Assembly (NCBI GenBank): GCA_963771655.1
Contig: CAVYUG010000005.1
Coordinates: 62,001-126,000, forward strand
Origin: JAWVFM01 sp963771655
GTDB taxonomy: Bacteria; Actinomycetota; Thermoleophilia; Solirubrobacterales; 70-9
Direction of reading: 5' to 3'
DNA: 64,000 nucleotides
Shown here: in pieces, positions 51,479-60,021 of the stretch
Layout of the letters: every line of letters starts with the position of its first letter
Numbering within the stretch: position 1 is the first letter of the stretch
Program-made: the position numbers and the translations under genes
The notes under the pieces: generated by a model
What the model was told of the DNA's origin: nothing
Database searches by the model: none
Seen by the model: the letters and a program-made list of their open reading frames with translations, nothing else

Positions 51479-51733
51479 ATGGCTCGGCTCGGTTCACAGC
51501 ACTCGACGCGCGAGGAGGCGGAGGCGATCCGCGCCAAGCTCGCGGCCGAGAACCCCGACGTGAGCTGGTTCGTCTTCCAGCGCGACGACGGCTGGGTTGT
51601 CGCCAAGGCCGACATCAAGCCGTCCGCCGGCCCGCAGGGCTCGACGACCGAGGCGCGCCCGCGCCCGGACGCGGACGATCCGCGCGACGCGAACGCCCGC
51701 AACATTCCGCCGCTCGGCGGCGGGCCGATCTAG
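51479..51733 (+). CDS. Small hypothetical protein, 84 aa
   Basis: 84 residues. The first 45 form a compact basic module (STREEAEAIRAKLAAENPDVSWFVFQRDDGWVVAKADI), which looks like a small alpha-beta unit; the rest is a Pro/Asp/Arg-rich disordered tail ending PPLGGGPI. No signal peptide or membrane segment. I do not recognise a domain. It is convergent with the LLM oxidoreductase gene, overlapping its end by 4 bp. Codon use is normal and the ATG is well placed after palindrome copy C. Confidence 0.6.
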   Translation: MARLGSQHSTREEAEAIRAKLAAENPDVSWFVFQRDDGWVVAKADIKPSAGPQGSTTEARPRPDADDPRDANARNIPPLGGGPI

Positions 51734-52707
51734 AGAAGCTCGGCTGCGGCCTCGAGGGTCGCGTCGAAGTCCGTTCCGGGCACCCCGCCCACGCAGGGAG
51801 AGACCGCGCCCGCTTCGCGGTATCGGTTGACCGCCCCGCGCACGGCGTCACCGTCGCCGATGCCGGCCAGGGAGTCGAGCATCCGCTCCGAGATGCCGCG
51901 CTTCGCCGCCTCGACGTCGCCGCCCGCGATCCCCTCGTCGAAGGCGGCGATCTCGTCGCCGAACCCGGAGGCCTCGAGCATGTTGCGGTAGAAGGGCAGC
52001 GAGCAGTAGGTGACGAGCTCGCCACGCATGGCGGCGAGCGCGGCGTCGCGGTCGTCGGTGAGACCGGCCGGGACCGCCGCGACGACGTCGAAGCCGTCGA
52101 GCGACTTCCCGGCTCGTTCGCGCCCCTCGCGCACGGCGGGAATGACCGTGTCGCGGATGTAGTCGGGGGCGCAGAGCCAGAGCATCACCCCGTCGCCGAC
52201 CTCCCCGGCGAGCCGGAGCATGTTCGGCGAGAGGGCGGCCACGTAGAGCGGCAGCTCAGGGCGCGGCGGGTAGCCCATGAACTGGAAGCGCGTGCTGAAG
52301 AACTCGCCCTCCGGCGGTGGCTCGCCCCGGAGGATCGCCCGAACGGCGGCGGCGTACTCGCGCATCTGCGTCACCGGCTTCGAGATCTCGGCCCCGAACC
52401 AGTTCTCCACGGTCACCCGGTGCGATACGCCGAGGCCGAGGACCATCCGTCCCCCGGAGAGCTCGTCGAGCGTCGCAGCGACCTGGGCCATCGCGACCGG
52501 CGTTCGGGCGAAGATCGGAGCCACGCCGGTGCCGACTCGCACGCGCTCGGTCGCCTGCGCGAACGCGGCGAGGACGATGAACGCATCCCGACCGGCGATC
52601 TGCGTGGTGTAGATCGACTCGAAGCCGAGGCTGTCGGCGAGCCGGGCGCGTTCGATGCCCTTCTCCAGCGAGCCGCCCGGGGAGATGAAGGTTCCGACGC
52701 CGGCCAC
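51730..52707 (-). CDS. LLM-class F420-dependent oxidoreductase
   Basis: 325 residues from the GTG at 52705-52707. Luciferase-like TIM barrel: ISPGGSLEKGIERARLADSLGFESIYTTQIAGRDAFIVLAAFAQATERVRVGTGVAPIFARTPVAMAQVAATLDELSGGRMVLGLGVSH over residues 7-100, the standard F420/FMN LLM pattern. LPLYVAALSPNMLRLAGEVGDGVML lies near 155. Reduced F420 or FMN would serve as hydride donor or acceptor. It is the last gene of the minus-strand operon that starts with ethylmalonyl-CoA mutase or further upstream. The substrate is unknown. Confidence 0.92.
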   Translation of the reverse strand: MAGVGTFISPGGSLEKGIERARLADSLGFESIYTTQIAGRDAFIVLAAFAQATERVRVGTGVAPIFARTPVAMAQVAATLDELSGGRMVLGLGVSHRVTVENWFGAEISKPVTQMREYAAAVRAILRGEPPPEGEFFSTRFQFMGYPPRPELPLYVAALSPNMLRLAGEVGDGVMLWLCAPDYIRDTVIPAVREGRERAGKSLDGFDVVAAVPAGLTDDRDAALAAMRGELVTYCSLPFYRNMLEASGFGDEIAAFDEGIAGGDVEAAKRGISERMLDSLAGIGDGDAVRGAVNRYREAGAVSPCVGGVPGTDFDATLEAAAELL

Positions 52708-52730
52708 GGGCCGGTGTCTATCAGACGCGT

Positions 52731-53300
52731 TCAGTGCGCCTCGTCGGCCGCGTGGGCGGGCGGCCGGGACTCCTCGGCCAAGGAGGTGATCTCGAGCGTG
52801 CCGCGGGAGGCCTCCTCGAGCACCTCCGTGGCCTCCTCGCCGGAGCGCGCGTAGAGCTCCACCAGCAGATGGACGACGATCTGCTCCTCGATGTGCTTGT
52901 GGAACCTCACGTGGGTGAAGAACTCGCGAGTGCCGGAATCGCCGAAGGAGCCGTACGTCAGGCTGTCGGCCGCCTCGGGGCCGGAGCAGGTCTCGACCAT
53001 GTCCTGGTCGATCATCACGGTGCACGAGGCAACCCACGGCGTGCCGGCCACCATCCGCTCCCAGCGCTCGTTCATGGGAACCACCCGGCCGTCCTCGATC
53101 GTCAGGTGCGGCTGGTCGTGCATGCAGTCGAGGCACTGCACCACGGCCTCCTGAACCTCCTCGACGCGGTCACCGGCCTCGCCCGAATCGGGGTCGACCT
53201 TGAGGATCGCGTCGTAGTGGACCTGAGCCTCAAGGCGGGTGGACCAGCAGCGGTAACAGCGGAGCCAGGCCGAGCGGCCGTTCTCGAGCCCCTCGTTCAC
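52731..53300 (-). CDS. Hypothetical protein with two CxxC pairs
   Basis: 189 residues from the GTG at 53298-53300. Two CxxC pairs occur in the first third: LRCYRCWSTRLEAQVHYD and VVQCLDCMHDQPHLTIEDG, which could bind one zinc or an iron-sulfur cluster. Later parts are acidic with FFTHVRFHKHIEEQIVVHLLVELYARSGEEATEVLEEASRG. No known domain recognised. It sits 2 bp after the GNAT gene and 23 bp before the LLM gene in the same operon. A cysteine-based sensor or small metal-binding adaptor is possible. Confidence 0.65.
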   Translation of the reverse strand: MNEGLENGRSAWLRCYRCWSTRLEAQVHYDAILKVDPDSGEAGDRVEEVQEAVVQCLDCMHDQPHLTIEDGRVVPMNERWERMVAGTPWVASCTVMIDQDMVETCSGPEAADSLTYGSFGDSGTREFFTHVRFHKHIEEQIVVHLLVELYARSGEEATEVLEEASRGTLEITSLAEESRPPAHAADEAH

Positions 53301-53302
53301 GC

Positions 53303-53860
53303 TTACGAGGGTAGCTCCCCCCGAATCAACGAGTACATCGCCGCGTCGCGGCGCACCCCTTTGTTCACGAACCAGGACCGAAGGACCCCCTCGAAGGTGA
53401 ATCCCGCCCGTTCCGCCACGGCGCGCGAGGGCGCGTTCTCGGGCTCGATGCCGAGCTGGATGCGCTCGATCGGAAGCGCGTCGAAGATCCAGCGGGAGAG
53501 GAGACGGATCGCTCGGGTGATCACTCCTCGCCCGCGCGCGTCGCGGGCGAGCCAGTAGCCGAGCTCGGCGCGGCCCTCCGTCCAGTCGACCTCGACGATG
53601 CCGCACGAGCCGAGTATCCGGTCGTCCGGGTCGACGACCATCAGGGCGAGGAGCGTTCCTTCCTCGCGCCCGCGGGCTTGGCGCGTGAGCCACTCACCGG
53701 CGTCCGCCGGGCCGTAGTCCTCGGGAATCCGGGTCCAGCGCGGGATGTCCGGGTCCTGGACCAGCTCGACGAGCGACCCGAGGTCAGAGTCGGCGAGCAG
53801 TCGCAAACGGACCTCGCCGTCCGAGATCCCCTCGACCGGGAACTCGATCGGCGGGCTCAA
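53303..53860 (-). CDS. GNAT-family N-acetyltransferase (RimJ/RimL type)
   Basis: 185 residues from the TTG at 53858-53860, which overlaps the flavin monooxygenase stop (TTGA). RimJ/RimL-type GNAT features: VRLRLLADSDLGSLVELVQDPDIPRWTRIP at the N-terminus, GRAELGYWLARDARGRGVITRAIRLLSRWIFD (motif A) near 100-130, and IQLGIEPENAPSRAVAERAGFTFEGVLRSW near 138-168, the family's NxxSxxVxEKxGF signature. It acetylates the amino group of a ribosomal protein, antibiotic or metabolite; which is unknown. Member of the ecm operon. Confidence 0.92.
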   Translation of the reverse strand: MSPPIEFPVEGISDGEVRLRLLADSDLGSLVELVQDPDIPRWTRIPEDYGPADAGEWLTRQARGREEGTLLALMVVDPDDRILGSCGIVEVDWTEGRAELGYWLARDARGRGVITRAIRLLSRWIFDALPIERIQLGIEPENAPSRAVAERAGFTFEGVLRSWFVNKGVRRDAAMYSLIRGELPS

Positions 53861-55356
53861 GCGATGCCGGCGCCCGCGAGGCGATCGAACCGGTAGTCGT
53901 CGAGATCGAAGGTGCGCTGGCGCCAGGCGACCTCGAGCGTCGGGCTGGCCCGGAACGGCACGTCGCCGTGGCGGTCGAAGTAGTAGCTGTTGGCGTTCGC
54001 GCACGATCCGCGAAAGAAGACCTGGTTGTGGCGGCGGGCGAGCATCGAGCGCCAGTAACGGTCGTTCGCCTCGCGCCTCACCTCGACTCGGGTCGCGGCG
54101 TCGCGGCGGGCGCGACGGAGGACGCGGACGATGTGGCGCATCTGGTGCTCGATCAGGTTGAAGTACGAGGAGCCGTTGAAGGCGTACGGGCCGAGGATCG
54201 AGAAGAGGTTCGGGAACCCGGGCACGGTGACCCCCTCGTAGGCCTGGAAGCGGTTGCGGTCCCACCATTCCGCGAGGTCGACACCGCCGCTTCCGCGGAC
54301 CGGGTAGGGCGGCATGTTCCCCTCGTCGAAGACCTTGAAGCCGGTCGCGAGGACGAGCAGGTCCAGCTCGTGGTCGGTGCCGTCGGTGCGGACGCCGTTC
54401 GCGGTGACGGTGGCGATCGGCGTCGTCTCGAGCGTGACGTTGTCGCGGTTGAAGGTGGCCAGATAGTCGTTCGAGAAGCCCGGCCGCTTGCAGCCGAGGC
54501 TGTAGCGGGGCGTCAGCTTCTCGCGCAGCTCGGGGTCCCGCACCTGCTCGCGCAGGTGCTTTCGCCCCGTCGCCTCACCGCGCTTGGCGAGCGGTGCGAT
54601 CCCGTCGAAGTGGGCCGGCAGCGGGAAGGTGAGCTCGACGAACGTCTCGCTCGCCGCGCGCGCGAGCCGCTGGGCGCCGGGCACCCGGCGGAGCGCCCAT
54701 CGCAGCGGCGGCGACAGCCGCCCGTCTGGCTTCGGCAGGCACCAGATCGGCGTGCGCTGGAAGACCGTCAGGTGCTCGACGCGCGGAGCGATCGCCGGGA
54801 CGACCTGGACGGCCGACGCGCCGGTGCCGATCACGCCGACCCGCCTGCCGCGAAGGCCCTGCCCGTGGTCCCAACGCGAGGTGTGCATGACGGCCCCCTG
54901 GAAGTCCTCGAGGCCGGGCACGTCGGGCGGCTTGGGTTCGCTGAAGACTCCGGTCGCGCCGATCAAGAACCTGGCCGTGATCGTCTCGCCACCCTCCGTC
55001 TCGAGCTGCCAGAGGTGCGAGGCGTCGCTGAAGGTCGCGGCGACCACCTTCGCGTTGAGCCTGATTCGCGACCGCAGCGCGTATTTGTCGACGCAGTGCT
55101 CCGCGTAGGCCTTGAGCTCGTCCCCCGGCGCGTAGACCCGCGACCAGTCCGGGCGCTTCTCGAAGGAGAACTGGTAGCTGAACGAGGGGATGTCGACGGC
55201 CACTCCCGGATAGGTGTTCCAATGCCAGGCGCCACCGATTCCGTCGCCGGCCTCGAGCAGCGTGAAGTCGTGAAGGCCGGCTTTGTCGAGGAGGATCGCG
55301 GCGCCGATCCCCGAGAACCCGGCTCCGACGATCGCGGTGTCGTAGTCGGCCGTGAT
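53857..55356 (-). CDS. Flavin-containing (Baeyer-Villiger-type) monooxygenase with a non-canonical ATC start
   Basis: 499 residues if translation starts at ATC (55354-55356), 8 nt after the ecm stop. This start is proposed because the FAD loop AIVGAGFSGIGAAILLDKAG and the GGAWHWNTYPG motif lie upstream of the first ATG/GTG/TTG (55203) and are in frame with the rest. Downstream are the second Rossmann loop VGVIGTGASAVQVVPAIA, the FMO/BVMO fingerprint FQRTPIW, and ATGFKVFDEG. Expected N-terminus: xTADYDTAIVGAG. Starting at 55203 would remove the FAD site, so that start would give an inactive protein. It oxidises ketones or heteroatoms with NADPH and O2. Fully embedded in the ecm operon. Confidence 0.82.
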   Translation of the reverse strand: MTADYDTAIVGAGFSGIGAAILLDKAGLHDFTLLEAGDGIGGAWHWNTYPGVAVDIPSFSYQFSFEKRPDWSRVYAPGDELKAYAEHCVDKYALRSRIRLNAKVVAATFSDASHLWQLETEGGETITARFLIGATGVFSEPKPPDVPGLEDFQGAVMHTSRWDHGQGLRGRRVGVIGTGASAVQVVPAIAPRVEHLTVFQRTPIWCLPKPDGRLSPPLRWALRRVPGAQRLARAASETFVELTFPLPAHFDGIAPLAKRGEATGRKHLREQVRDPELREKLTPRYSLGCKRPGFSNDYLATFNRDNVTLETTPIATVTANGVRTDGTDHELDLLVLATGFKVFDEGNMPPYPVRGSGGVDLAEWWDRNRFQAYEGVTVPGFPNLFSILGPYAFNGSSYFNLIEHQMRHIVRVLRRARRDAATRVEVRREANDRYWRSMLARRHNQVFFRGSCANANSYYFDRHGDVPFRASPTLEVAWRQRTFDLDDYRFDRLAGAGIA

Positions 55357-55364
55357 GAGGGCGC

Positions 55365-57377
55365 CTAGGCCGCCGAGCCGGCGGTCGCAGGCTCGGAGGC
55401 GCGCTCCGCGACGAGCTCGGCGATCTCGCCCATGATCCGGTTGAGCTCGAAGTCCTTGGGCGTGTAGACGCGGGCGACCCCGGCGTCGCTCAGGAGCCCC
55501 ACGTCGCCGGCGGGGATGATCCCGCCGACGATCACCGGTGCATCAACGCCCGCCTCGCGAAGGAGCCGGACCGTCTCGGGCACGAGCTCGCGGTGCGAGC
55601 CGGACAGGATCGAGAGCCCCACCACGTCCACGTCCTCCTGCGCCGCCGAGGCGGCGATCTGCTCGGGCGTGAGGCGGATGCCCTGGTAGACGACCTCCAT
55701 CCCGACGTCGCGTGCTCGCACGGCGATCTGCTCGGCTCCGTTGGAGTGGCCGTCGAGGCCGGGCTTGGCGACGAGGATCCGGATCCGGTGGCCGATCTCG
55801 GCCGCGGCCTCCTCCACCTTCGCGCGAGTCGCCGCCACGAGCTCGCCATTGCCGCTCGCGGTGGCTGCGCCGACGCCCGTCGGCGCCCGGTAGTCGCCGA
55901 ACTCCTCGCGAAGCACGCCCGCCCATTCCCCGGTCGTCGCGCCCGCCTTTGCGGCGGCGATCGTCGCCGGCATGATGTTCGCGCTCTCATCGCGCGCGGC
56001 CTCGGCGAGCTCCGCGAGGGCGCGGTCGACGGCGGCCTGGTCACGCTCCGCCTTCCACTGCTCGAGCGCCTCGCGGCATTCGCGCTCGACCTCGGGATCG
56101 GGCGTCAGGATGCCTCCGTCGGCGCCGGCGGTGAGGGGGGAGTCCTCGCTCTCGGTGAACGAGTTCTGCCCGATCACCTTGAGCTCGCCGGACTCGATCC
56201 GCTTCATTCGCTCGCGATGAGAGGCGACGAGCTCGTTCTTCATGTAGGAGACGGCGTCTTCCTCGGCGCTTCCGCCCCGCTCGGCGACGGCCTTCATCTC
56301 CTCGCGCGCCCCCTCGACGAGCTCGGCGACCAGGCCGTCCATCACCTTCGACCCCTCGAAGATGTCGGGGTAATCGAGGATGTCGGTCTCGAGGGCGAGG
56401 ATCTGCTGGATCCGCAGGCTCCACTGCTGGTCCCACGGGCGGGGGAGGCCGAGGGCCTCGTTCCACGCAGGAAGCTGGATGGCGCGCGCGCGGGCGTTGC
56501 GCCCCATGGTGACGGCGAGCGCCTCGAGCACGATCCGCGGCACGTTGTTCTCGGGCTGGGACTCGGTGAGGCCGAGCGAGTTGACCTGCACGCCGTAGCG
56601 CATCCGCAGGAGCTTGGGGTCGGTTACGCCGTAGCGCTCGCGGCCGAGCGACTCCCAGATCTCGGCCATCGCCCGGAGCTTCGCGTGCTCCTCGACGAAG
56701 CGGACGCCCGCGTTGACGAAGAAGGAGATGCGCCCGAAGACCTTGGGGAAGTCGCCCTCCGCCACCTGCCCCCGCGCCTTCACCTCGTCGAGGACCGCGA
56801 TCGCGGTGGACAGCGCGTAGGCGATCTCCTGAACCGGGGTGGCGCCGGCCTCCTGGAGGTGGTAGCTGCAGACGTTGGTGGGGTTCCAGCTCGGGATCTC
56901 GTTGACCGCGAAGGCGACGGTGTCGGCGATGAGGCGCAGCGACGGCCCGGGCGGGAACGCGTAGGTGCCGCGGGAGAGGTACTCCTTGATGATGTCGTTC
57001 TGAGTCGTTCCCTTGAGCTTGGCTCGCTCGACGCCGTTCTCCTCGGCGACCGTCGCGTAGAGGCCGAGGAGCCAGGCGGCCGTCGCGTTGATTGTCATCG
57101 ACGTGTTCATCTCGTCGAGCGGGATGCCGTCGAACAGCGCGTGCATGTCGCCCTTGTGCGCGATCGAGACGCCCACCTTCCCGACCTCGCCCCTTGCAAG
57201 GGGGTGATCCGGGTCGTAACCGGTCTGAGTCGGCAGGTCGAAGGCCACCGAAAGGCCCGTCTGGCCCTTGGCGAGGTTGCGCCGGTAGAGCTCGTTCGAG
57301 CGGCGAGCGTCGGAATGCCCCGCGTAGGTGCGCATGACCCACGGGCGATCCGGCTGGGCGAGGCGGTAATCGCTCAC
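55365..57377 (-). CDS. ecm: Ethylmalonyl-CoA mutase (B12-dependent, MeaA type)
   Basis: 670 residues. The N-terminal mutase barrel begins RPWVMRTYAGHSDARRSNELYRRNLAKGQTGLSVAFDLPTQTGYD, typical of MeaA/Ecm rather than methylmalonyl-CoA mutase. CSYHLQEAGATPVQEIAYAL lies near 167, and RYGVQVNSLGLTESQPENNVPRIVLEALAVTMG near 258-290. The C-terminal B12 domain carries KPGLDGHSNGAEQIAVRARD near residue 540 (DxHxxG, the cobalt-ligand motif) and ends VYTPKDFELNRIMGEIAEL. It interconverts ethylmalonyl-CoA and methylsuccinyl-CoA, the signature step of the ethylmalonyl-CoA pathway. Downstream genes follow within 8 nt or overlap. Confidence 0.94.
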   Translation of the reverse strand: MSDYRLAQPDRPWVMRTYAGHSDARRSNELYRRNLAKGQTGLSVAFDLPTQTGYDPDHPLARGEVGKVGVSIAHKGDMHALFDGIPLDEMNTSMTINATAAWLLGLYATVAEENGVERAKLKGTTQNDIIKEYLSRGTYAFPPGPSLRLIADTVAFAVNEIPSWNPTNVCSYHLQEAGATPVQEIAYALSTAIAVLDEVKARGQVAEGDFPKVFGRISFFVNAGVRFVEEHAKLRAMAEIWESLGRERYGVTDPKLLRMRYGVQVNSLGLTESQPENNVPRIVLEALAVTMGRNARARAIQLPAWNEALGLPRPWDQQWSLRIQQILALETDILDYPDIFEGSKVMDGLVAELVEGAREEMKAVAERGGSAEEDAVSYMKNELVASHRERMKRIESGELKVIGQNSFTESEDSPLTAGADGGILTPDPEVERECREALEQWKAERDQAAVDRALAELAEAARDESANIMPATIAAAKAGATTGEWAGVLREEFGDYRAPTGVGAATASGNGELVAATRAKVEEAAAEIGHRIRILVAKPGLDGHSNGAEQIAVRARDVGMEVVYQGIRLTPEQIAASAAQEDVDVVGLSILSGSHRELVPETVRLLREAGVDAPVIVGGIIPAGDVGLLSDAGVARVYTPKDFELNRIMGEIAELVAERASEPATAGSAA

Positions 57378-57392
57378 GGGTTAATTGTAGGT

Positions 57393-57824
57393 TCAGAGCG
57401 CGGCGGTGAGCCGGTGGAAGTCGCGGCGCTCGGCCGGCGTGAAGGGAGCGGTGCCGCTGGTGGTGGCGTAGACGCCGTACGAGCCCTTGGTGGCCGTGAG
57501 CACCGGTTTGTGCCCCAGCTTCTGAAGCGCGCTGATGTGGGCCAGGACCTCCTTCGCCGTCGACGGCGACTCGTACAGCTTCACCAGGTATCGCGCGCCG
57601 TCGGCCTGGACCACGACCGAGGTGGCCGAATCGCGCCGGACCGATCCGAACAGCGGGCCGAGGCGCGCTTCGAGCTTCGCGGAGGGCGAAGCGCTCGTCG
57701 ACGAGCTTCCTCCGCCGCAGCCGACGAGCGCGGGGAGCGCGACGGCTGCGAATGCCACCGTGCTGATGCCGCACCGGATATTCCGCTTGCGCGCGGGTAG
57801 GTTTGCTCCCGCGCGGCGCGTCAT
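57393..57824 (-). CDS. Putative lipoprotein, 143 aa
   Basis: Read from the ATG at 57822-57824; an earlier in-frame ATG at 57851 overlaps the acyltransferase gene. A basic N-terminus, a hydrophobic stretch GISTVAFAAVALPA and the lipobox LVGC put the acylated cysteine at residue 36. The mature protein has a GGGSSSTSAS linker, then a small domain with LEARLGPLFGSVRRDSATSVVVQADGARYLVKLYES and RRDFHRLTAAL at the end. No family recognised. It lies 15 bp upstream of ecm on the same strand. Cell-envelope location is predicted; function unknown. Confidence 0.75.
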   Translation of the reverse strand: MTRRAGANLPARKRNIRCGISTVAFAAVALPALVGCGGGSSSTSASPSAKLEARLGPLFGSVRRDSATSVVVQADGARYLVKLYESPSTAKEVLAHISALQKLGHKPVLTATKGSYGVYATTSGTAPFTPAERRDFHRLTAAL

Positions 57825-57831
57825 CGACCGC

Positions 57832-58374
57832 CTATAACCCCGCGGATGCATGGTCCTCGATTTGGCGCAACACTCGGGCAGGAACCCCTCCTGAGACCGT
57901 CTTGGGCGCGACGTCTGAAGCCACGACTGCCCCGGCGGCGATGACTGCGCCCCGGCCGATCGTCACGCCCTGCAGGATCGTCGCACCAGCGCCGATCCAG
58001 ACTCCGTCTTCAACGACGATCGGCTCAGTGAAATTGCCGCGGTCTTCACCCGGCGTGTACACGAGGCCATGGCTGAACGTCTCGAACGAGACTCGAGGGC
58101 CCACTCGCACGTCACGACCGAGCGTGATGCCCCCAGCTGCTCCGCCGAATCGCACGTCGGTATTTACAAAGGTTCCCTTGCCAATGGCGATGCCGCGAGC
58201 ATGCCCGACATCGCGAATAGTGAGCGGGCCCCAAATCAGACAGGGGCCCTCCACCCTCACCCCGGCCATGCGTACTACTAGATAACGAACGCGGTCACTC
58301 ATCCCTAACCGCGGCAGGTGGTTTGCGAGCCACAGAAAGAGCGATTCGCGAAGAGACACCAAATGCTCGCTCAT
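57832..58374 (-). CDS. Hexapeptide-repeat acyltransferase (LbH, WcaF/Maa type)
   Basis: 180 residues. Left-handed beta-helix hexapeptide repeats run from about residue 45 to 165, e.g. IWGPLTIRDVGHARGIAIGKGTFVNTDVRFGG and VVEDGVWIGAGATILQGVTIGRGAVIAAGAVVASDVAPKTVSGGVPARV. The last stretch is the conserved end of O-acetyltransferases of the WcaF/NodL/Maa group, with the usual His in ETFSHG. The short N-terminal helix is amphipathic (LFLWLANHLPRLG). It probably O-acetylates a surface sugar. Divergent from the metallo-hydrolase gene. Confidence 0.9.
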   Translation of the reverse strand: MSEHLVSLRESLFLWLANHLPRLGMSDRVRYLVVRMAGVRVEGPCLIWGPLTIRDVGHARGIAIGKGTFVNTDVRFGGAAGGITLGRDVRVGPRVSFETFSHGLVYTPGEDRGNFTEPIVVEDGVWIGAGATILQGVTIGRGAVIAAGAVVASDVAPKTVSGGVPARVLRQIEDHASAGL

Positions 58375-58421
58375 AAGTCAATTGTCCCATCCAGCCCTCC
58401 CGCGGGGGTAGCTTCCCGGGC

Positions 58422-59270
58422 GTGACCCGCACCATCGACCTCATGCACCTGTGCAACGACCGCGTGATCGCGGCGCACGAGCTTGACGGCGGGATCATCG
58501 TCGATCCCGGCCCCGCATCGTGTGTGGAGACGCTCGTCGCGGAGCTCGAGTGTGAGCCTCGGGCGCTGTTCCTGACGCACATCCACCTCGACCACGCCGG
58601 CGCCAGCGGGGTGCTCGCACGGCGCTTCCCCAAGCTTCGCGTCTATGTCCACGAGGTGGGCGCGCCGCACCTGGCCGATCCTTCGAAGCTCCTGCAGAGT
58701 GCCGAGCGCCTCTACGGCGACGACATGGAGCGGCTCTGGGGCGAGGTAGCGCCGGTCCCCGAGGAGCGAATCACGGCGGTCACCGGAGGCGAGCGGGTCG
58801 CCGCCCTCGACGTGATCTACACGCCGGGACACGCGAGGCATCACGTTGCCTACCTCGATCGGTCGGGCGGCGACGCGTACGTAGGTGACGTCGCGGGCGT
58901 TCGGATCCCGCCCGACGGGCCGACGATCGCGCCGACCCCGCCCCCGGACATTGATCTCGAGGCGTGGGAGCGGTCGCTCGACGCGGTGGCCGGGTGGCGT
59001 CCGCAGCGTCTCCACCTGACGCATTTTGGGGCCCTCGAGGCCGAGGTGGCGATTGACGCAGCCCGCGAGGCCGTGCGCCGCGCTGGCGAGCGTTCCCGGG
59101 CGGGAGATCGCGAGGAGTTTCTCCGGGCCGGCGAGGCCGACCTCGACGAGGTCGGCGCTGACGTTGCGGAGCGAGCCCGCCAGGCCGCACCGCCAGACCA
59201 GCTGTGGCTCGGCCTCGAGCGCTACTGGCGCAAGCGCGCGGAGGCCAGGAGCGCGGCGCAAGCCTCCTAA
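58422..59270 (+). CDS. Metallo-beta-lactamase-fold hydrolase
   Basis: 282 residues, GTG start. The dinuclear metal site is LFLTHIHLDHAGASGVLARRFP (HxHxDH, about residues 57-62). Further ligands are His in YTPGHARHHVAYLDR, Asp in AYVGDVAGVRIP and His in LHLTHFGALEAE, all at the expected spacing. The C-terminal 75 residues form an extra helical tail (EFLRAGEADLDEVGADVAERARQ). It hydrolyses a thioester, lactone or phosphodiester in the cytoplasm; a hydroxyacyl-thiolester hydrolase-like role is possible. Divergent from the acyltransferase, 47 bp apart. Confidence 0.92.
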   Translation: MTRTIDLMHLCNDRVIAAHELDGGIIVDPGPASCVETLVAELECEPRALFLTHIHLDHAGASGVLARRFPKLRVYVHEVGAPHLADPSKLLQSAERLYGDDMERLWGEVAPVPEERITAVTGGERVAALDVIYTPGHARHHVAYLDRSGGDAYVGDVAGVRIPPDGPTIAPTPPPDIDLEAWERSLDAVAGWRPQRLHLTHFGALEAEVAIDAAREAVRRAGERSRAGDREEFLRAGEADLDEVGADVAERARQAAPPDQLWLGLERYWRKRAEARSAAQAS

Positions 59271-59331
59271 CGGACACCGCTCCGTTTCGCGCCGGGGTGG
59301 GTTACACCTACTACCCTCCAGGCTTCCCGAG

Positions 59332-60021
59332 ATGAGGAATCGTGCTCATACACGCGTGCTGGCGGCGGCCCTCGGCGGCGCGCTCGCGCTGGCTATGTCC
59401 GCCTACGCGGCCGTTGCGCTCGGCGCCGTGATCGTCTACTCCAACTCCCTCGCGACCGCGCACGACGGAAACGAGCTCCACCATTTCGAGGGCAAGGCCG
59501 CGAACTGCTCGCGCCACGTTCGCAAGGGGAGCCTGCTGATCCGGGTCACCGGCAAGGACATCTGTGGGTACCGGCTGCCACTGGAGGGCGATAAGCCGCA
59601 GCCCGACCACGCGCTCCACGCGCGGGTCAAGCTCGGCAAGCAGACGCCGAAGAGCCTGCGGAAGAAGTCGTTCCTGGGCGTGGCGGTCCGCTACGGCGGC
59701 GGCACGGGTTACACGCTGCGCGTCCTGCCGACACGCCATCAGTTCGCGCTGCGGCGCCTCCCGAACGGGAAGGGGTTCAACGTCGGCGGCAAGAACAAGC
59801 AGATCAAGGGCCTCAACAAGTGGAACGACATCCGCCTCCAGGCAACCGGCAGCAAGGTCACGGCGATCGTGAACGGCAAGCAAGTCGCGTCAGCCAATGA
59901 CGCTGACGCGAAGGGCGTGACCGGCCGCAAGGCCGAGGTCTTCGCCGGAGCCAACAAGGCCAACGCCGTCGGGGTGTCCGGGCGCGTCGACGACGTTCGC
60001 CTCACCGTCCCCGCGCCCTAG
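59332..60021 (+). CDS. Secreted protein with a probable jelly-roll (LamG/DUF1080-like) domain
   Basis: 229 residues from the ATG at 59332. Signal segment at about 9-34 (VLAAALGGALALAMSAYAAVALGAVIVY), which could also act as an uncleaved anchor. The body resembles concanavalin-like domains: HHFEGKAANCSRHVRKGSLLIRVTGKDICGYRLPL with two cysteines that could pair, then FLGVAVRYGGGTGYTLRVLPTRHQFALRRLP, NKWNDIRLQATGSKVTAIVNGKQVAS and NAVGVSGRVDDVRLTVP. Carbohydrate or surface binding is plausible. Lysine-rich loops make it basic. ClpS follows 77 bp later. Confidence 0.75.
   Translation: MRNRAHTRVLAAALGGALALAMSAYAAVALGAVIVYSNSLATAHDGNELHHFEGKAANCSRHVRKGSLLIRVTGKDICGYRLPLEGDKPQPDHALHARVKLGKQTPKSLRKKSFLGVAVRYGGGTGYTLRVLPTRHQFALRRLPNGKGFNVGGKNKQIKGLNKWNDIRLQATGSKVTAIVNGKQVASANDADAKGVTGRKAEVFAGANKANAVGVSGRVDDVRLTVPAP

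Noticed and set aside
55593..57800. Plus-strand 735-residue frame opposite ecm
   Set aside because: Antisense shadow of the mutase; no recognisable motif.
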